From: Planctomycetaceae bacterium
Lineage (GTDB): Bacteria > Planctomycetota > Phycisphaerae > Sedimentisphaerales > UBA12454
DNA: 64,000 nt
Assembly: GCA_021371795.1 (NCBI GenBank)
Contig: JAJFVK010000021.1
Location: 61,467-125,466, forward strand
Reading direction: 5' to 3'
Shown here one piece after another: positions 50,420 to 59,253 of this stretch (position 1 is its first letter; every line of letters starts with the position of its first letter). The position numbers were made by a program, and so were the translations under genes. Under the pieces are notes generated by a model, which was not told the DNA's origin, made no database searches, and saw nothing but the letters and a program-made list of their open reading frames with translations.

Positions 50420-51643
50420 TTAGCTCATCGAGCATGTTCCGCCGCCTGGGCCGGATTTGTAGAGGTTTTTGTTATACGGCAGCTTCATCAGCATTATTCC
50501 CATCATACAATTATCCGTTACGCCGGCAAAAATCAAACCGCACGCAACAAAAATCGGAATCATCAGGAAATACCAGTTCACGAACCCTGCCAGAATAATA
50601 CCAATAAGCACAAGACTGCCGGCAATCGTTCTCACCTGCCGTTCGAGCGAAATTCCGCCTGCGCCCTTAATCACAGGCAGCTTATCTTTTTGCCATTGCG
50701 CAATACCGCCCTGTATCACCTTAACATTATGAATTCCCGCCTGCATCATCATATCCGCCGCCATCGCCGCACGAGTGCCGCTGTGGCACAGCACAAGGAA
50801 ATTATTCTTTGCATTACTGACTTCGGCCATTCTGGCAGAAAGCTGATCGATAGGAACATTGAGCGAATTTTCCAAATGTGATTGATTTATTTCCACAGCC
50901 GAGCGAACATCCAGAATTTTCGCCTGCGGGTCTGACTTGAGAATTTTTGCTGCCTCGGTCGGCTTAATCATCTCAATCTGCGCCGCTTCGCCCCGCTGAT
51001 TTACACGAACGATGTTTTCGATATTGAAAGGTTTGGGAATAACCTTTGAACGCATATTTGATGCAAATGCCTCTTTGTTCGTTTCCTTCAAAAACGGATT
51101 GCTTGTTTTTTCTTTTCCTATTGTAGATTCTTTTTTCCCGTTGTAATCGTGTCCCGGACAAAGAATCGTTTCATCAGGCAGTTGTTTTAATTTCTGCAAA
51201 GTATCGAACATCGATTCAGGCGAGCCATTTTGAAAATCTGTTCTGCCGACACTGCCGATTAACAGCACATCCGCTGAAAACAGTCTGCCCTCGCCGTATA
51301 AGCTCACCGCGTCATCCGTATGCCCCGGCGAATATATCACCCTGATTTTTTCCGAGCCTAATTCTATTTCATCGTTGTCTTTTAGCCGTTTATCGACAAT
51401 ATTTGAAATCGCCTTTTCGCCCATAAGAATTGGAGCTTCGAGCTGTTTTTTCAAAACCGCCGCGCCGGAAAAATGGTCGGCGTGTGTGTGCGTATCGACG
51501 ATGTATTTGAGCGTCAAACCATTGCTTAACAGATACTGCTTGTATTTATCGATAAGACTGATATGCGGATCGATTATAATCGCCTGTTTTTCCGAACTGA
51601 TAATATAAGAATAACAACTTCCTGCAGCAAAATGCTTTACCAT
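50420..51643 (-). CDS. Persulfide dioxygenase-rhodanese-membrane fusion
   Basis: 407 residues from ATG 51643 (AAAGGGAG upstream; an earlier TTG is unlikely). Residues 1-235 are a metallo-beta-lactamase fold of the ETHE1/Blh type: DTHTHADHFSGA (His52, His54, Asp56, His57), YSPGHTDDAVSLY, LIGSVGRTDFQNG and LCPGHDY. A rhodanese domain follows (ILDVRSAVEINQSHLENSLN, catalytic Cys in LVLCHSGTRAAMAA near 290). The last ~65 residues contain two membrane helices (IAGSLVLIGIILAGFVNWYF, MIPIFVACGLIFAGV), as in the DUF2892/YgaP tail. It probably oxidises glutathione-type persulfide to sulfite at the membrane and shuttles sulfane sulfur. Confidence 0.85.
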   Translation of the reverse strand: MVKHFAAGSCYSYIISSEKQAIIIDPHISLIDKYKQYLLSNGLTLKYIVDTHTHADHFSGAAVLKKQLEAPILMGEKAISNIVDKRLKDNDEIELGSEKIRVIYSPGHTDDAVSLYGEGRLFSADVLLIGSVGRTDFQNGSPESMFDTLQKLKQLPDETILCPGHDYNGKKESTIGKEKTSNPFLKETNKEAFASNMRSKVIPKPFNIENIVRVNQRGEAAQIEMIKPTEAAKILKSDPQAKILDVRSAVEINQSHLENSLNVPIDQLSARMAEVSNAKNNFLVLCHSGTRAAMAADMMMQAGIHNVKVIQGGIAQWQKDKLPVIKGAGGISLERQVRTIAGSLVLIGIILAGFVNWYFLMIPIFVACGLIFAGVTDNCMMGIMLMKLPYNKNLYKSGPGGGTCSMS

Positions 51644-51723
51644 AAAACTCCCTTTCAAATATATTTCCTGCCTTTTTTCAAAAAGGTCTTAAATTCCCAC
51701 TTGCTCACCACACTGCAATGCTT

Positions 51724-52704
51724 TTACATATTGTTTAAATCGGATTCGGTTTGCGAATCGATTTGTATTTCTTCGACAGGAGTTTCAGAAATTTTCTGCT
51801 GTTGCGGCACATCAATCTCGACGATATCAATCGGCAGCGAAGTTTCTTCCTCTATTTCGCTTTGGGTTTCTTCCGGCTGGTCTATTGCCTGAATATCCAC
51901 CGGAGATTCCTGTTTCTGCTCAAGCACATCGCCCTCTTCAGACATCATCGCTTCGTGTACCGCTTTTTCCGCAGGCTCATCCGTCAGCGCACGCAGATAA
52001 ATCGGCATACCCGGTTTGACCTGCTCCGCTGTGATTAATTTTTCACGCACAAGTTCGAGAACGCCAAGGAAAAGGCCTATCATTACAAGTTTATTTTTCT
52101 TGCCGTCGAAAATTCTTGTGAAATTCATCGGCCCTTCGTTCTGCAAACGATGGAGCACTTCAATCTGATACAAATCAATCGGCGTATCGTCGGTAATATG
52201 ACGAATATCCATAAGATTGCCGGTCGCCTTCATCATCGTATCGAAAGCGTTCAGCAAATCCCAGACTGTTATCGATTCCAAATCAAGCTCCGGCTCGGTC
52301 TTAGGCTCAAGACTCTGGATAATATTATCGCTGCGTGAAAATTTCTGCTGCTGCGTCTGCGATGAAAGATTGAGCATATTCGCGGCGTCTTTGTATTTCT
52401 TGTATTCGAGCAACTGCCTGATAAGTTCGTGCCGCGGGTCGGAAGCGTCCTCTTCCAAAGCATTAACCTGGTCTTTGGGCAGAAGCATCGCGGATTTTAT
52501 TTCCATCAGCATTGCCGCCATTATGAGAAATTCGCCCGCCAGTTCGATGTCGAACATCTGCATCATCTCTATATGACGAATATATTCTTCGGTAATCTTC
52601 GCGATTGGAATATCGTAAATATCGACCTCTTCCTTGCGAACGAGGTACAAAAGCAAATCCAGCGGACCGGAAAAAATATCAAGATTTATTCTATAATCTG
52701 TCAT
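51724..52704 (-). CDS. scpA: Segregation and condensation protein A
   Basis: 326 residues. The kleisin N-terminal region YRINLDIFSGPLDLLLYLVR, then KEEVDIYDIPIAKITEEYIR, and a winged-helix part VLHRLQNEGPMNFTRIFDGK identify ScpA. It bridges SMC heads in chromosome condensation. The C-terminal ~75 residues are unusually acidic and Gln/Glu-rich (EEGDVLEQKQESPVDIQAID ...), longer than typical ScpA. scpB is not adjacent. trpS lies upstream on the same strand. Confidence 0.9.
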   Translation of the reverse strand: MTDYRINLDIFSGPLDLLLYLVRKEEVDIYDIPIAKITEEYIRHIEMMQMFDIELAGEFLIMAAMLMEIKSAMLLPKDQVNALEEDASDPRHELIRQLLEYKKYKDAANMLNLSSQTQQQKFSRSDNIIQSLEPKTEPELDLESITVWDLLNAFDTMMKATGNLMDIRHITDDTPIDLYQIEVLHRLQNEGPMNFTRIFDGKKNKLVMIGLFLGVLELVREKLITAEQVKPGMPIYLRALTDEPAEKAVHEAMMSEEGDVLEQKQESPVDIQAIDQPEETQSEIEEETSLPIDIVEIDVPQQQKISETPVEEIQIDSQTESDLNNM

Positions 52705-52734
52705 ATATACTTTCGTTAAGCGTATCTCGTGAAG

Positions 52735-52778
52735 AGTATCTCGTATTTCGCTTCACGCTTCACGAGCGACGAGATACT
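52735..52778 (-). terminator. Inverted repeat after trpS
   Basis: AGTATCTCGT (52735-52744) / ACGAGATACT (52769-52778), with GCTTCACG repeats in the loop. It touches the trpS stop. The wording TATCTCGTGAAG is itself repetitive, so it may be a dispersed element as well as a terminator. Confidence 0.45.
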
Positions 52779-53741
52779 TTAATCAATGCCCATCGCTTTG
52801 CGAGCGCGTTTCAGTGTTACATTCGCTACGGCAGCCGCTTTTTCAGCGCCTTCTTTTAGAATCTTCTTCACATAATCGATATTATTTTCAAGCTCTGCGC
52901 GTTTCTGGCGATAAGGCCTGAAATATTCGATTAAAAGTTCGACAAGTCTTTTCTTTGCATCGCCGTAGCCCATGCCGCCCTGTCTGTATTTCTTGTCCCA
53001 CTCGGCCAATTCTTCAGCCGAAGCAACAAGTTTCAGCAAAGCGAATATATTACATTTACCAGGGTCTTTAGGCGATTCGACCGGAGTGGAATCCGTTACG
53101 ATTCGCATCACTTTTTTCTTCACGGAATTTTCAGGCTCGAAAATTTCGATGGTGTTGTCGTAGCTTTTGCTCATTTTTCGACCATCTATACCCGGCACAA
53201 CCGCAACCGTATCAATAATATAATCTTTTGGCAGAACAAAAGTTTCGCCGTAGGTATTATTGAAATAGCCCGCGATATCGCGTGTTACTTCGATATGCTG
53301 TTTCTGGTCAGCTCCGACCGGAACAAGATTACTGTCGAAGATAAGAATATCAGCCGCCTGCAAAACAGGATAAGCGAACAGGCCGTGATTTGCGGTAAGC
53401 CCCTGCGCAACTTTTTCTTTATAACTTACGCACCTCTGGAGCAGTCCCATCGGCGTTACACAAGACAAAAGCCAGCACAATTCAATTACCTGCGGCACAT
53501 CCGACTGACACCAGAACACCGTTTTGTCGGTATCAAGACCGAGCGCCAGATAGTCCATCGCGACCGCGAAACGATTTTGCCTAAGCGTATCCGGATTTGG
53601 CCCGCTGGTAAGGGCGTGATAATCGGCTATGAAATAAAAGCCTTCATTTTCCGCCTGAAGCTGCAGATGCTGCCTCATTGCGCCGAAAAAATTTCCTATA
53701 TGCAGCCTTCCGGAAGGCTGAATGCCTGATAAAACTCTCAA
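52779..53741 (-). CDS. trpS: Tryptophanyl-tRNA synthetase
   Basis: 320 residues, class I aminoacyl-tRNA synthetase of bacterial TrpRS size. HIGH-type motif GIQPSGRLHIGNFFGAMRQH, tryptophan pocket YPVLQAADILIFDSNLVPVG, ADQKQHIEVTRDIA, and the KMSKS motif DGRKMSKSYDNTI. The C-terminal anticodon-binding helices end ATLKRARKAMGID-like. Essential; no oddity seen. Confidence 0.96.
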   Translation of the reverse strand: MRVLSGIQPSGRLHIGNFFGAMRQHLQLQAENEGFYFIADYHALTSGPNPDTLRQNRFAVAMDYLALGLDTDKTVFWCQSDVPQVIELCWLLSCVTPMGLLQRCVSYKEKVAQGLTANHGLFAYPVLQAADILIFDSNLVPVGADQKQHIEVTRDIAGYFNNTYGETFVLPKDYIIDTVAVVPGIDGRKMSKSYDNTIEIFEPENSVKKKVMRIVTDSTPVESPKDPGKCNIFALLKLVASAEELAEWDKKYRQGGMGYGDAKKRLVELLIEYFRPYRQKRAELENNIDYVKKILKEGAEKAAAVANVTLKRARKAMGID

Positions 53742-54026
53742 AGTATAATACTCCTTAATACAGATTTTTCAAAATTACCCGTACCGTCCTTCGCGACGCC
53801 AGTCCCCGCAGGGGGTTAAAGCAAAACGGGCAACAAAGTTACAAAATTCACGACGCGCGAGCAATAATACCAATTGGTATATGAACGCAAATATCTATAA
53901 ACTAAAGACATAAAGTTAACAATCAGGGACTGCGATGTCAAGAAATTAGTTGATTTAAGTCGTTTAATCCCTTAAACATTAGTATATACCGGCTTTACGA
54001 TAAGATTTTTTTGAAAGGCAGGAAGA

Positions 54027-56732
54027 ATGGCGGACAAGAGAACAATATCAAGAAACAGTATGGTGATAATTCTGGCTGCCGGCAAGGGTACGAGGATGGG
54101 CAGAACAGACCTTGCTAAAGTATGCTTCGAAATCGACAGCCAGCCCGCAATCAATAGAACAATAAACACTTTTCAAAAGCTCGGTTTTGAAAAATTCCTT
54201 CTTGTCGTCGGCAGCCGCGCCGAAGACGTTATGGCCGCCGCGGCAAAAGAAACCCCTGCAATCTATATATATCAGCAGCCGCAGCTCGGCACCGGCCACG
54301 CTGCCAAACTCGCCGCAGAAGCACTGGAAAACACGAATTATACCGGAAATATTCTTGTTACAATGGGTGATAAATATATCGAATCAGACGCAATCGAACT
54401 GCTTGTGGACGGGTTTGTCAGGCAGCAGGCTGACCTTGCGCTTTTGAGCATACCTATAGGCAAATCTGACGACTCGTCCGGCAGAATCTTCTGTGACAAG
54501 TCCGGTCAGGTCGTGGATATTATTGAAAAACCGGACATCGCCTGCCAGGCTATCGGTGACGATTTGCGGGATAAAATTAAACGCTCGGCAAAAATCCCGT
54601 CTGTGCAAGTTCGACAAATTATAAATAAGTATATGCCTTCCGAGAAAAAACAGACGCTCGCCGTCGGAGAATTATTGAATCTTATTAACGCCGGCAAAAC
54701 GATTGAAAGTTCACGGATTGAGAAAATCCTCGAAGCCAAAAAATTCAACATTGAAATCGCAGGCGAAAAATATACCGCTGCGCAGATTCAGCAAAAATGC
54801 AAGGTTGGAAATCCAAGCTTGTATATGTTTAAGCCAAATGCGTTTTATAAAGGCACCGCGATGATTGACAATAACAACGCACAGGGCGAATATTACCTGA
54901 CGGATATTGTCAAACATTTATCACGTTCGAAAAAAGAAGACGAGCCGCAGTTCAGAGTTCGCGCAATTCACGCACAGAACGCAAACTGGATTCAGGGTTT
55001 TAATTCGCCCAATGAACTGCTAAGTATCAGCGACTACATCCGCAGAGCAAATATAAAAAAGCATCCGCACCGCATTGAAATCAGTCCGCCGAAACTTAAA
55101 AAAACTCAATACTGCACCGTAACGGAATGGCTCCAGAAAATAGAAATCAAAAAACACCCGATTAAAAAATGGTTAAACACTATTTACGGCAGCCACGAAG
55201 ATTTACATAAAGAAAAAATCAGCGATATCAAAGACGTTTTGAAATGTTACGGCAAAAATTTCGGCTGGGACGAAAGAGTCTGTATCGTAAGAGCGCCTGG
55301 CAGAGTAAACCTAATGGGCAGACATGTTGACCACCGCGGCGGATTTGTAAATTTTCTGGCTATCGACAAGGAAACGATAGCAGTTGCCGGTCTGCGGCAG
55401 GATAATAATGTGGTTGCCTATAATGTCGAACCGAAAAAATTCGAGCCGGTAAAATTTAATATTTCCGAACTCATTGGCAGGTTCGCATGGAGCGACTGGA
55501 TTAATTTTGTAAACAGCGACTGGGTCAAACAAATGCTGTATTCATCGGCGGGCAACTGGGGCAACTATATTAAAGCGGCGTTATTGAGGCTCCAGCACCA
55601 GTTTACAGACGTCAAGGTCTCTGGATTAAATATGGCGTTTTGCGGAAATGTCCCTATCGCGGCAGGTCTTTCCAGCAGTTCGACAATCGTTGTCGCCAGT
55701 TTACAGGCGGCAATCGCGCTGAATAATTTTGATTTGACAAGCAGGCAGTTTATCGATTTGTGCGGCGAAGGAGAATGGTTTGTCGGTTCACGAGGCGGTG
55801 CAGGCGATCACGCAGCGATACATTATGGACAGCGGGGAAAAATCGCACACGTGAGTAATTTACCGATGAGTGTTGATAAAATTATCGACGCTCCTGCCGA
55901 TTACCAGCTTCTTATCGCCAACAGCCATATAAAAGCGGCAAAAAGCGAAGGGGCAAAACATATTTTTAACGCGAAAGTCGCATCATACAATCTTGGCTTG
56001 GCATTGTTAAAGCAGAGATTTCCTGAAATTGCCGACAGAGCGGAATTTTTGCGGGATCTCAACCCGGAAAATCTCGGCTGCGCAACGAGCGATATTTACA
56101 AATATCTGCTAAAAATACCGCAAAAGCTTACAAGAAATGATTTAAAAAAACTTCTGGGTGCGAAAAACAGTCAGATGATTGAAGCAAATTTCGCCTCGCA
56201 TAAAGACCCCGGAGATTATAACATCAGAGGCGTTTTGCTGTTTGGCATAGCTGAAATGGCAAGGAGTAAAACCTGCATCGATTTGCTCGAGCAGGGGAAA
56301 ATCGATGCCTTTGGCGAACTTATGAAAATCAGTCACAATGGCGACAGGGTTTGTGCGGCCGGCGCCGATGGAAAATATTACAGGCTCAAAAATATCTGCA
56401 CTGACGATTATTTGAATAAACAAATAGCCAATCTTGCAAGCGAAGACCCGGAAAAAGTTCTGAACGCTCAACTGTACCGCCAGTGTGGAGAATATGGATG
56501 CAGCACCGAAGAAATTGACCGGATGGTCGATATCGCCTGCGGCGTTGAAGGTGTTGCAGGTGCGCAAATTGCCGGCGCAGGTCTGGGCGGATGTATTATG
56601 ATTCTGGTACAAAAAGACTGCATCGAACGGGTGAAAAAAACGCTTATTGAAAAGTATTATCGCCCTGCCGGATACAAACCCGCGATTCTGTCGTGTATCA
56701 CAACCGAAGGCGCATGTCTGGCGGATTTTTAG
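54027..56732 (+). CDS. Sugar-1-phosphate nucleotidyltransferase fused to GHMP sugar kinase
   Basis: 901 residues in one frame. Residues ~10-345 are a nucleotidyltransferase: VIILAAGKGTRMGRTDLAKV, QPQLGTGHAAKLAAEAL, ILVTMGDKYIESDAI and GEYYLTDIVKHL, closest in style to GlmU-type uridylyltransferases. A linker (~345-415) leads to a galactokinase-like GHMP kinase: VRAPGRVNLMGRHVDHRGGF (about 418; galactokinase has GEHTDY here), ATP loop PIAAGLSSSSTIVVAS (about 544), EWFVGSRGGAGDHAAIHYGQ, and the late GAQIAGAGLGGCIMIL. The order matches bacterial FKP (fucokinase / GDP-fucose pyrophosphorylase), but the domains look different. It could salvage a free sugar to its NDP form; the sugar is unknown. 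GGAAGA precedes ATG. Confidence 0.8.
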   Translation: MADKRTISRNSMVIILAAGKGTRMGRTDLAKVCFEIDSQPAINRTINTFQKLGFEKFLLVVGSRAEDVMAAAAKETPAIYIYQQPQLGTGHAAKLAAEALENTNYTGNILVTMGDKYIESDAIELLVDGFVRQQADLALLSIPIGKSDDSSGRIFCDKSGQVVDIIEKPDIACQAIGDDLRDKIKRSAKIPSVQVRQIINKYMPSEKKQTLAVGELLNLINAGKTIESSRIEKILEAKKFNIEIAGEKYTAAQIQQKCKVGNPSLYMFKPNAFYKGTAMIDNNNAQGEYYLTDIVKHLSRSKKEDEPQFRVRAIHAQNANWIQGFNSPNELLSISDYIRRANIKKHPHRIEISPPKLKKTQYCTVTEWLQKIEIKKHPIKKWLNTIYGSHEDLHKEKISDIKDVLKCYGKNFGWDERVCIVRAPGRVNLMGRHVDHRGGFVNFLAIDKETIAVAGLRQDNNVVAYNVEPKKFEPVKFNISELIGRFAWSDWINFVNSDWVKQMLYSSAGNWGNYIKAALLRLQHQFTDVKVSGLNMAFCGNVPIAAGLSSSSTIVVASLQAAIALNNFDLTSRQFIDLCGEGEWFVGSRGGAGDHAAIHYGQRGKIAHVSNLPMSVDKIIDAPADYQLLIANSHIKAAKSEGAKHIFNAKVASYNLGLALLKQRFPEIADRAEFLRDLNPENLGCATSDIYKYLLKIPQKLTRNDLKKLLGAKNSQMIEANFASHKDPGDYNIRGVLLFGIAEMARSKTCIDLLEQGKIDAFGELMKISHNGDRVCAAGADGKYYRLKNICTDDYLNKQIANLASEDPEKVLNAQLYRQCGEYGCSTEEIDRMVDIACGVEGVAGAQIAGAGLGGCIMILVQKDCIERVKKTLIEKYYRPAGYKPAILSCITTEGACLADF

Positions 56733-56796
56733 AACAGATTGTATTTTTGTCTTTTAATTTCACGCTGAACCGTTAAAATTCCTCTCGGAAAAAAAT

Positions 56797-59199
56797 ATGA
56801 GCGAAAAATTAAGACTTGTTGATATCGTGAACGTTGAACCATCCTTTGATGGCGAACAAGAAGGTGATATTCTGGAAAAACCAAAAGAAATAGATATACC
56901 GGAAATTATAGGTGTTTTGCCGATTCGCAACGCTGTTGTGTTTCCCGGCACTGTTACACCTTTGGCAGTCGGCAGACAAAAAAGCCAGAAACTGCTGGAA
57001 GATTCCAAAACGACAGATTCAATAATCGGACTTGTTACACAAAAAAGCCCGACAGTTGACAATCCGACATTAGACGACTTGTACGAAATAGGAACCGCCT
57101 CATCGATCCTGAAGGTTGTCAAGATGCCGCAGGGAACGGTAAACGTCATAGTCCACGGCCTGATAAGATTCAAAATTGAAGAGGTTGTCGCGGTTGAGCC
57201 GTATTTAAAGGTCAGAATCAAGCCGCTGACGAGCAAAACAAAAATCACAAAAAAAGTACAGGCGATGATTGTCAGCGTCCGCGACACCGCGAATAAAGTA
57301 ATACATTTAAGTCCGAACGTGCCGGAAGAGGCATCGATACTTCTTGAGAATATCGAAACGCCGGCCGCTCTGTCGGATTTTCTCGCGTCGAATTTAAACC
57401 TCACCGTCACGGAAAAACAGCAGATGCTTGAGGAGCTGGACGCGCAAAAAAGATTGGAAAAAATTTCGCTTGCGCTGGCCAACCAGCTTGAAGTGCTCGA
57501 ATTGAGTCATAAAATTCAGGGACAGGTCAAACAGTCGGTTGAAAAAAGTCAGCGTGAATATTTCCTGCAGGAGCAGTTAAAAGCGATTCAGACTGAACTT
57601 GGTCAGGACGACAAAAGAACAGAAGAGATAAAAGAACTAAAAGAAAAAATTAAAAAAGCAAAGATGCCGCAAAAGGTCGAGCAGGAGGCAATGCGTGAAT
57701 TTGACCGTCTGACGAAACTTTCGCCGATGTCGCCTGATTACGGCGTTATCAGAACGTATCTCGACTGGATTTGCGAATTGCCGTGGAATACAAGCACGAC
57801 AGATTTGCTGAATATCAGAAAAGCGCAGAAAATTCTCGAGAAAGACCATTACGGTCTGGAGAAAATCAAAAAACGCATACTCGAATTCCTGGCGGTAAGA
57901 AAACTGAATCCGACCGGCAAAAGTCCGATTCTATGCTTTATAGGCCCTCCCGGCGTAGGCAAGACAAGCCTTGGCAAATCCATAGCACGGGCGATGAACA
58001 GAAAATTCGTCAGAGTTTCGCTCGGCGGAATCAGAGACGAAGCGGACATCAGAGGGCATCGCAGAACATACATTGGCGCACTGCCGGGCAAAATTTTGCA
58101 GGAACTGCGAAAATGCGGAAACAAAAATCCGGTGTTTATGCTTGATGAAATAGACAAAATCGGTGTCGATTTCAGAGGCGACCCCGCAAGCGCACTGCTG
58201 GAAGTTCTCGATCCGGAGCAGAACAACACATTTACTGACCATTATCTCGATCAGCCGTTCGACCTTTCAAGCGTTATGTTCATCGGCACCGCAAACTATA
58301 CCGAACCGATTCCACCCGCCCTGATGGACAGAATGGAAATCCTCGAACTGCCCGGCTACACGGAAACTGAAAAATTAAATATCGCGAAAAAATATTTGAT
58401 ACCCCGCCAACTCAAGGAAAACGGCCTGAACAAGGATAATCTGAAAATAGCGGATGACGCTTTGGCGGAAATCATCAGAAGCTATACCGCCGAGGCAGGC
58501 GTAAGAAATCTTGAGCGAACAATCGCCGCGGTTTGCAGGTCTGTCGCAACCGAAGTCGCAAAAGCAGGCAAAAAATCCAGAACGATTCAAAAAGCAGATT
58601 TACATAAAATCCTCGGCCCGATTAAGCACGAATCGGAAGTCGCGATGCGTACCGTTGTGCCGGGAGTGGCTACAGGTTTGGCTTATACGCCGTTTGGCGG
58701 CGAAATATTATTTATCGAATCGGCTTCGATGCCGGGCAAAGGCGAATTGATACTCACCGGACAAATTGGCGAGGTGATGAAAGAAAGCGCACAGGCGGCG
58801 TTTTCGATAACCAAAGGAAACGCGAAAAAACTCGGCATTGACCCGAAAGTTTTTGCTAAACACGATTATCATATCCACGTACCTGCCGGCGCAGTCCCAA
58901 AAGACGGACCAAGCGCAGGCGTCGCGATGTTTACATCGATTGTTTCGCTTTTGACGAATAAGCCCGCCAGAGCAGATGTTGCGATGACCGGCGAAATCAC
59001 GTTAAAGGGAATTGTTCTGCCGATTGGCGGCCTGAAAGAAAAAATCCTCGCCGCAAAACAAGGCGGCATAAAAACGGTCATACTGCCGATGCGCAATAAG
59101 AAAGATATGGTCGAAGTTCCAGCAGAAGCAAAAAAGGGTATGAAGTTTGTGTTCGTCAAAAAGACGGACGACGCTCTCAAATACGCCCTGCAAAAATAA
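56797..59199 (+). CDS. lon: ATP-dependent Lon protease
   Basis: 800 residues. N-terminal LON substrate domain (GVLPIRNAVVFPGTVTPLAV), coiled region (QSVEKSQREYFLQEQLKAIQ), AAA+ Walker A GPPGVGKTSLGKSIARAM (near 383) and Walker B VFMLDEIDKIG. The protease domain has the catalytic Ser in PKDGPSAGVAMFTS (about 705) and the Lys in LPIGGLKEKILAAKQGG (about 748). It degrades misfolded and regulatory proteins, including antitoxins in other bacteria. It starts 64 bases after the fusion gene. Confidence 0.97.
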   Translation: MSEKLRLVDIVNVEPSFDGEQEGDILEKPKEIDIPEIIGVLPIRNAVVFPGTVTPLAVGRQKSQKLLEDSKTTDSIIGLVTQKSPTVDNPTLDDLYEIGTASSILKVVKMPQGTVNVIVHGLIRFKIEEVVAVEPYLKVRIKPLTSKTKITKKVQAMIVSVRDTANKVIHLSPNVPEEASILLENIETPAALSDFLASNLNLTVTEKQQMLEELDAQKRLEKISLALANQLEVLELSHKIQGQVKQSVEKSQREYFLQEQLKAIQTELGQDDKRTEEIKELKEKIKKAKMPQKVEQEAMREFDRLTKLSPMSPDYGVIRTYLDWICELPWNTSTTDLLNIRKAQKILEKDHYGLEKIKKRILEFLAVRKLNPTGKSPILCFIGPPGVGKTSLGKSIARAMNRKFVRVSLGGIRDEADIRGHRRTYIGALPGKILQELRKCGNKNPVFMLDEIDKIGVDFRGDPASALLEVLDPEQNNTFTDHYLDQPFDLSSVMFIGTANYTEPIPPALMDRMEILELPGYTETEKLNIAKKYLIPRQLKENGLNKDNLKIADDALAEIIRSYTAEAGVRNLERTIAAVCRSVATEVAKAGKKSRTIQKADLHKILGPIKHESEVAMRTVVPGVATGLAYTPFGGEILFIESASMPGKGELILTGQIGEVMKESAQAAFSITKGNAKKLGIDPKVFAKHDYHIHVPAGAVPKDGPSAGVAMFTSIVSLLTNKPARADVAMTGEITLKGIVLPIGGLKEKILAAKQGGIKTVILPMRNKKDMVEVPAEAKKGMKFVFVKKTDDALKYALQK

Positions 59200-59253
59200 T
59201 GGCACTAAAAAGTTTTACCTTGTCCTAATAAAGCCTTCTGCCATATAAAACTT

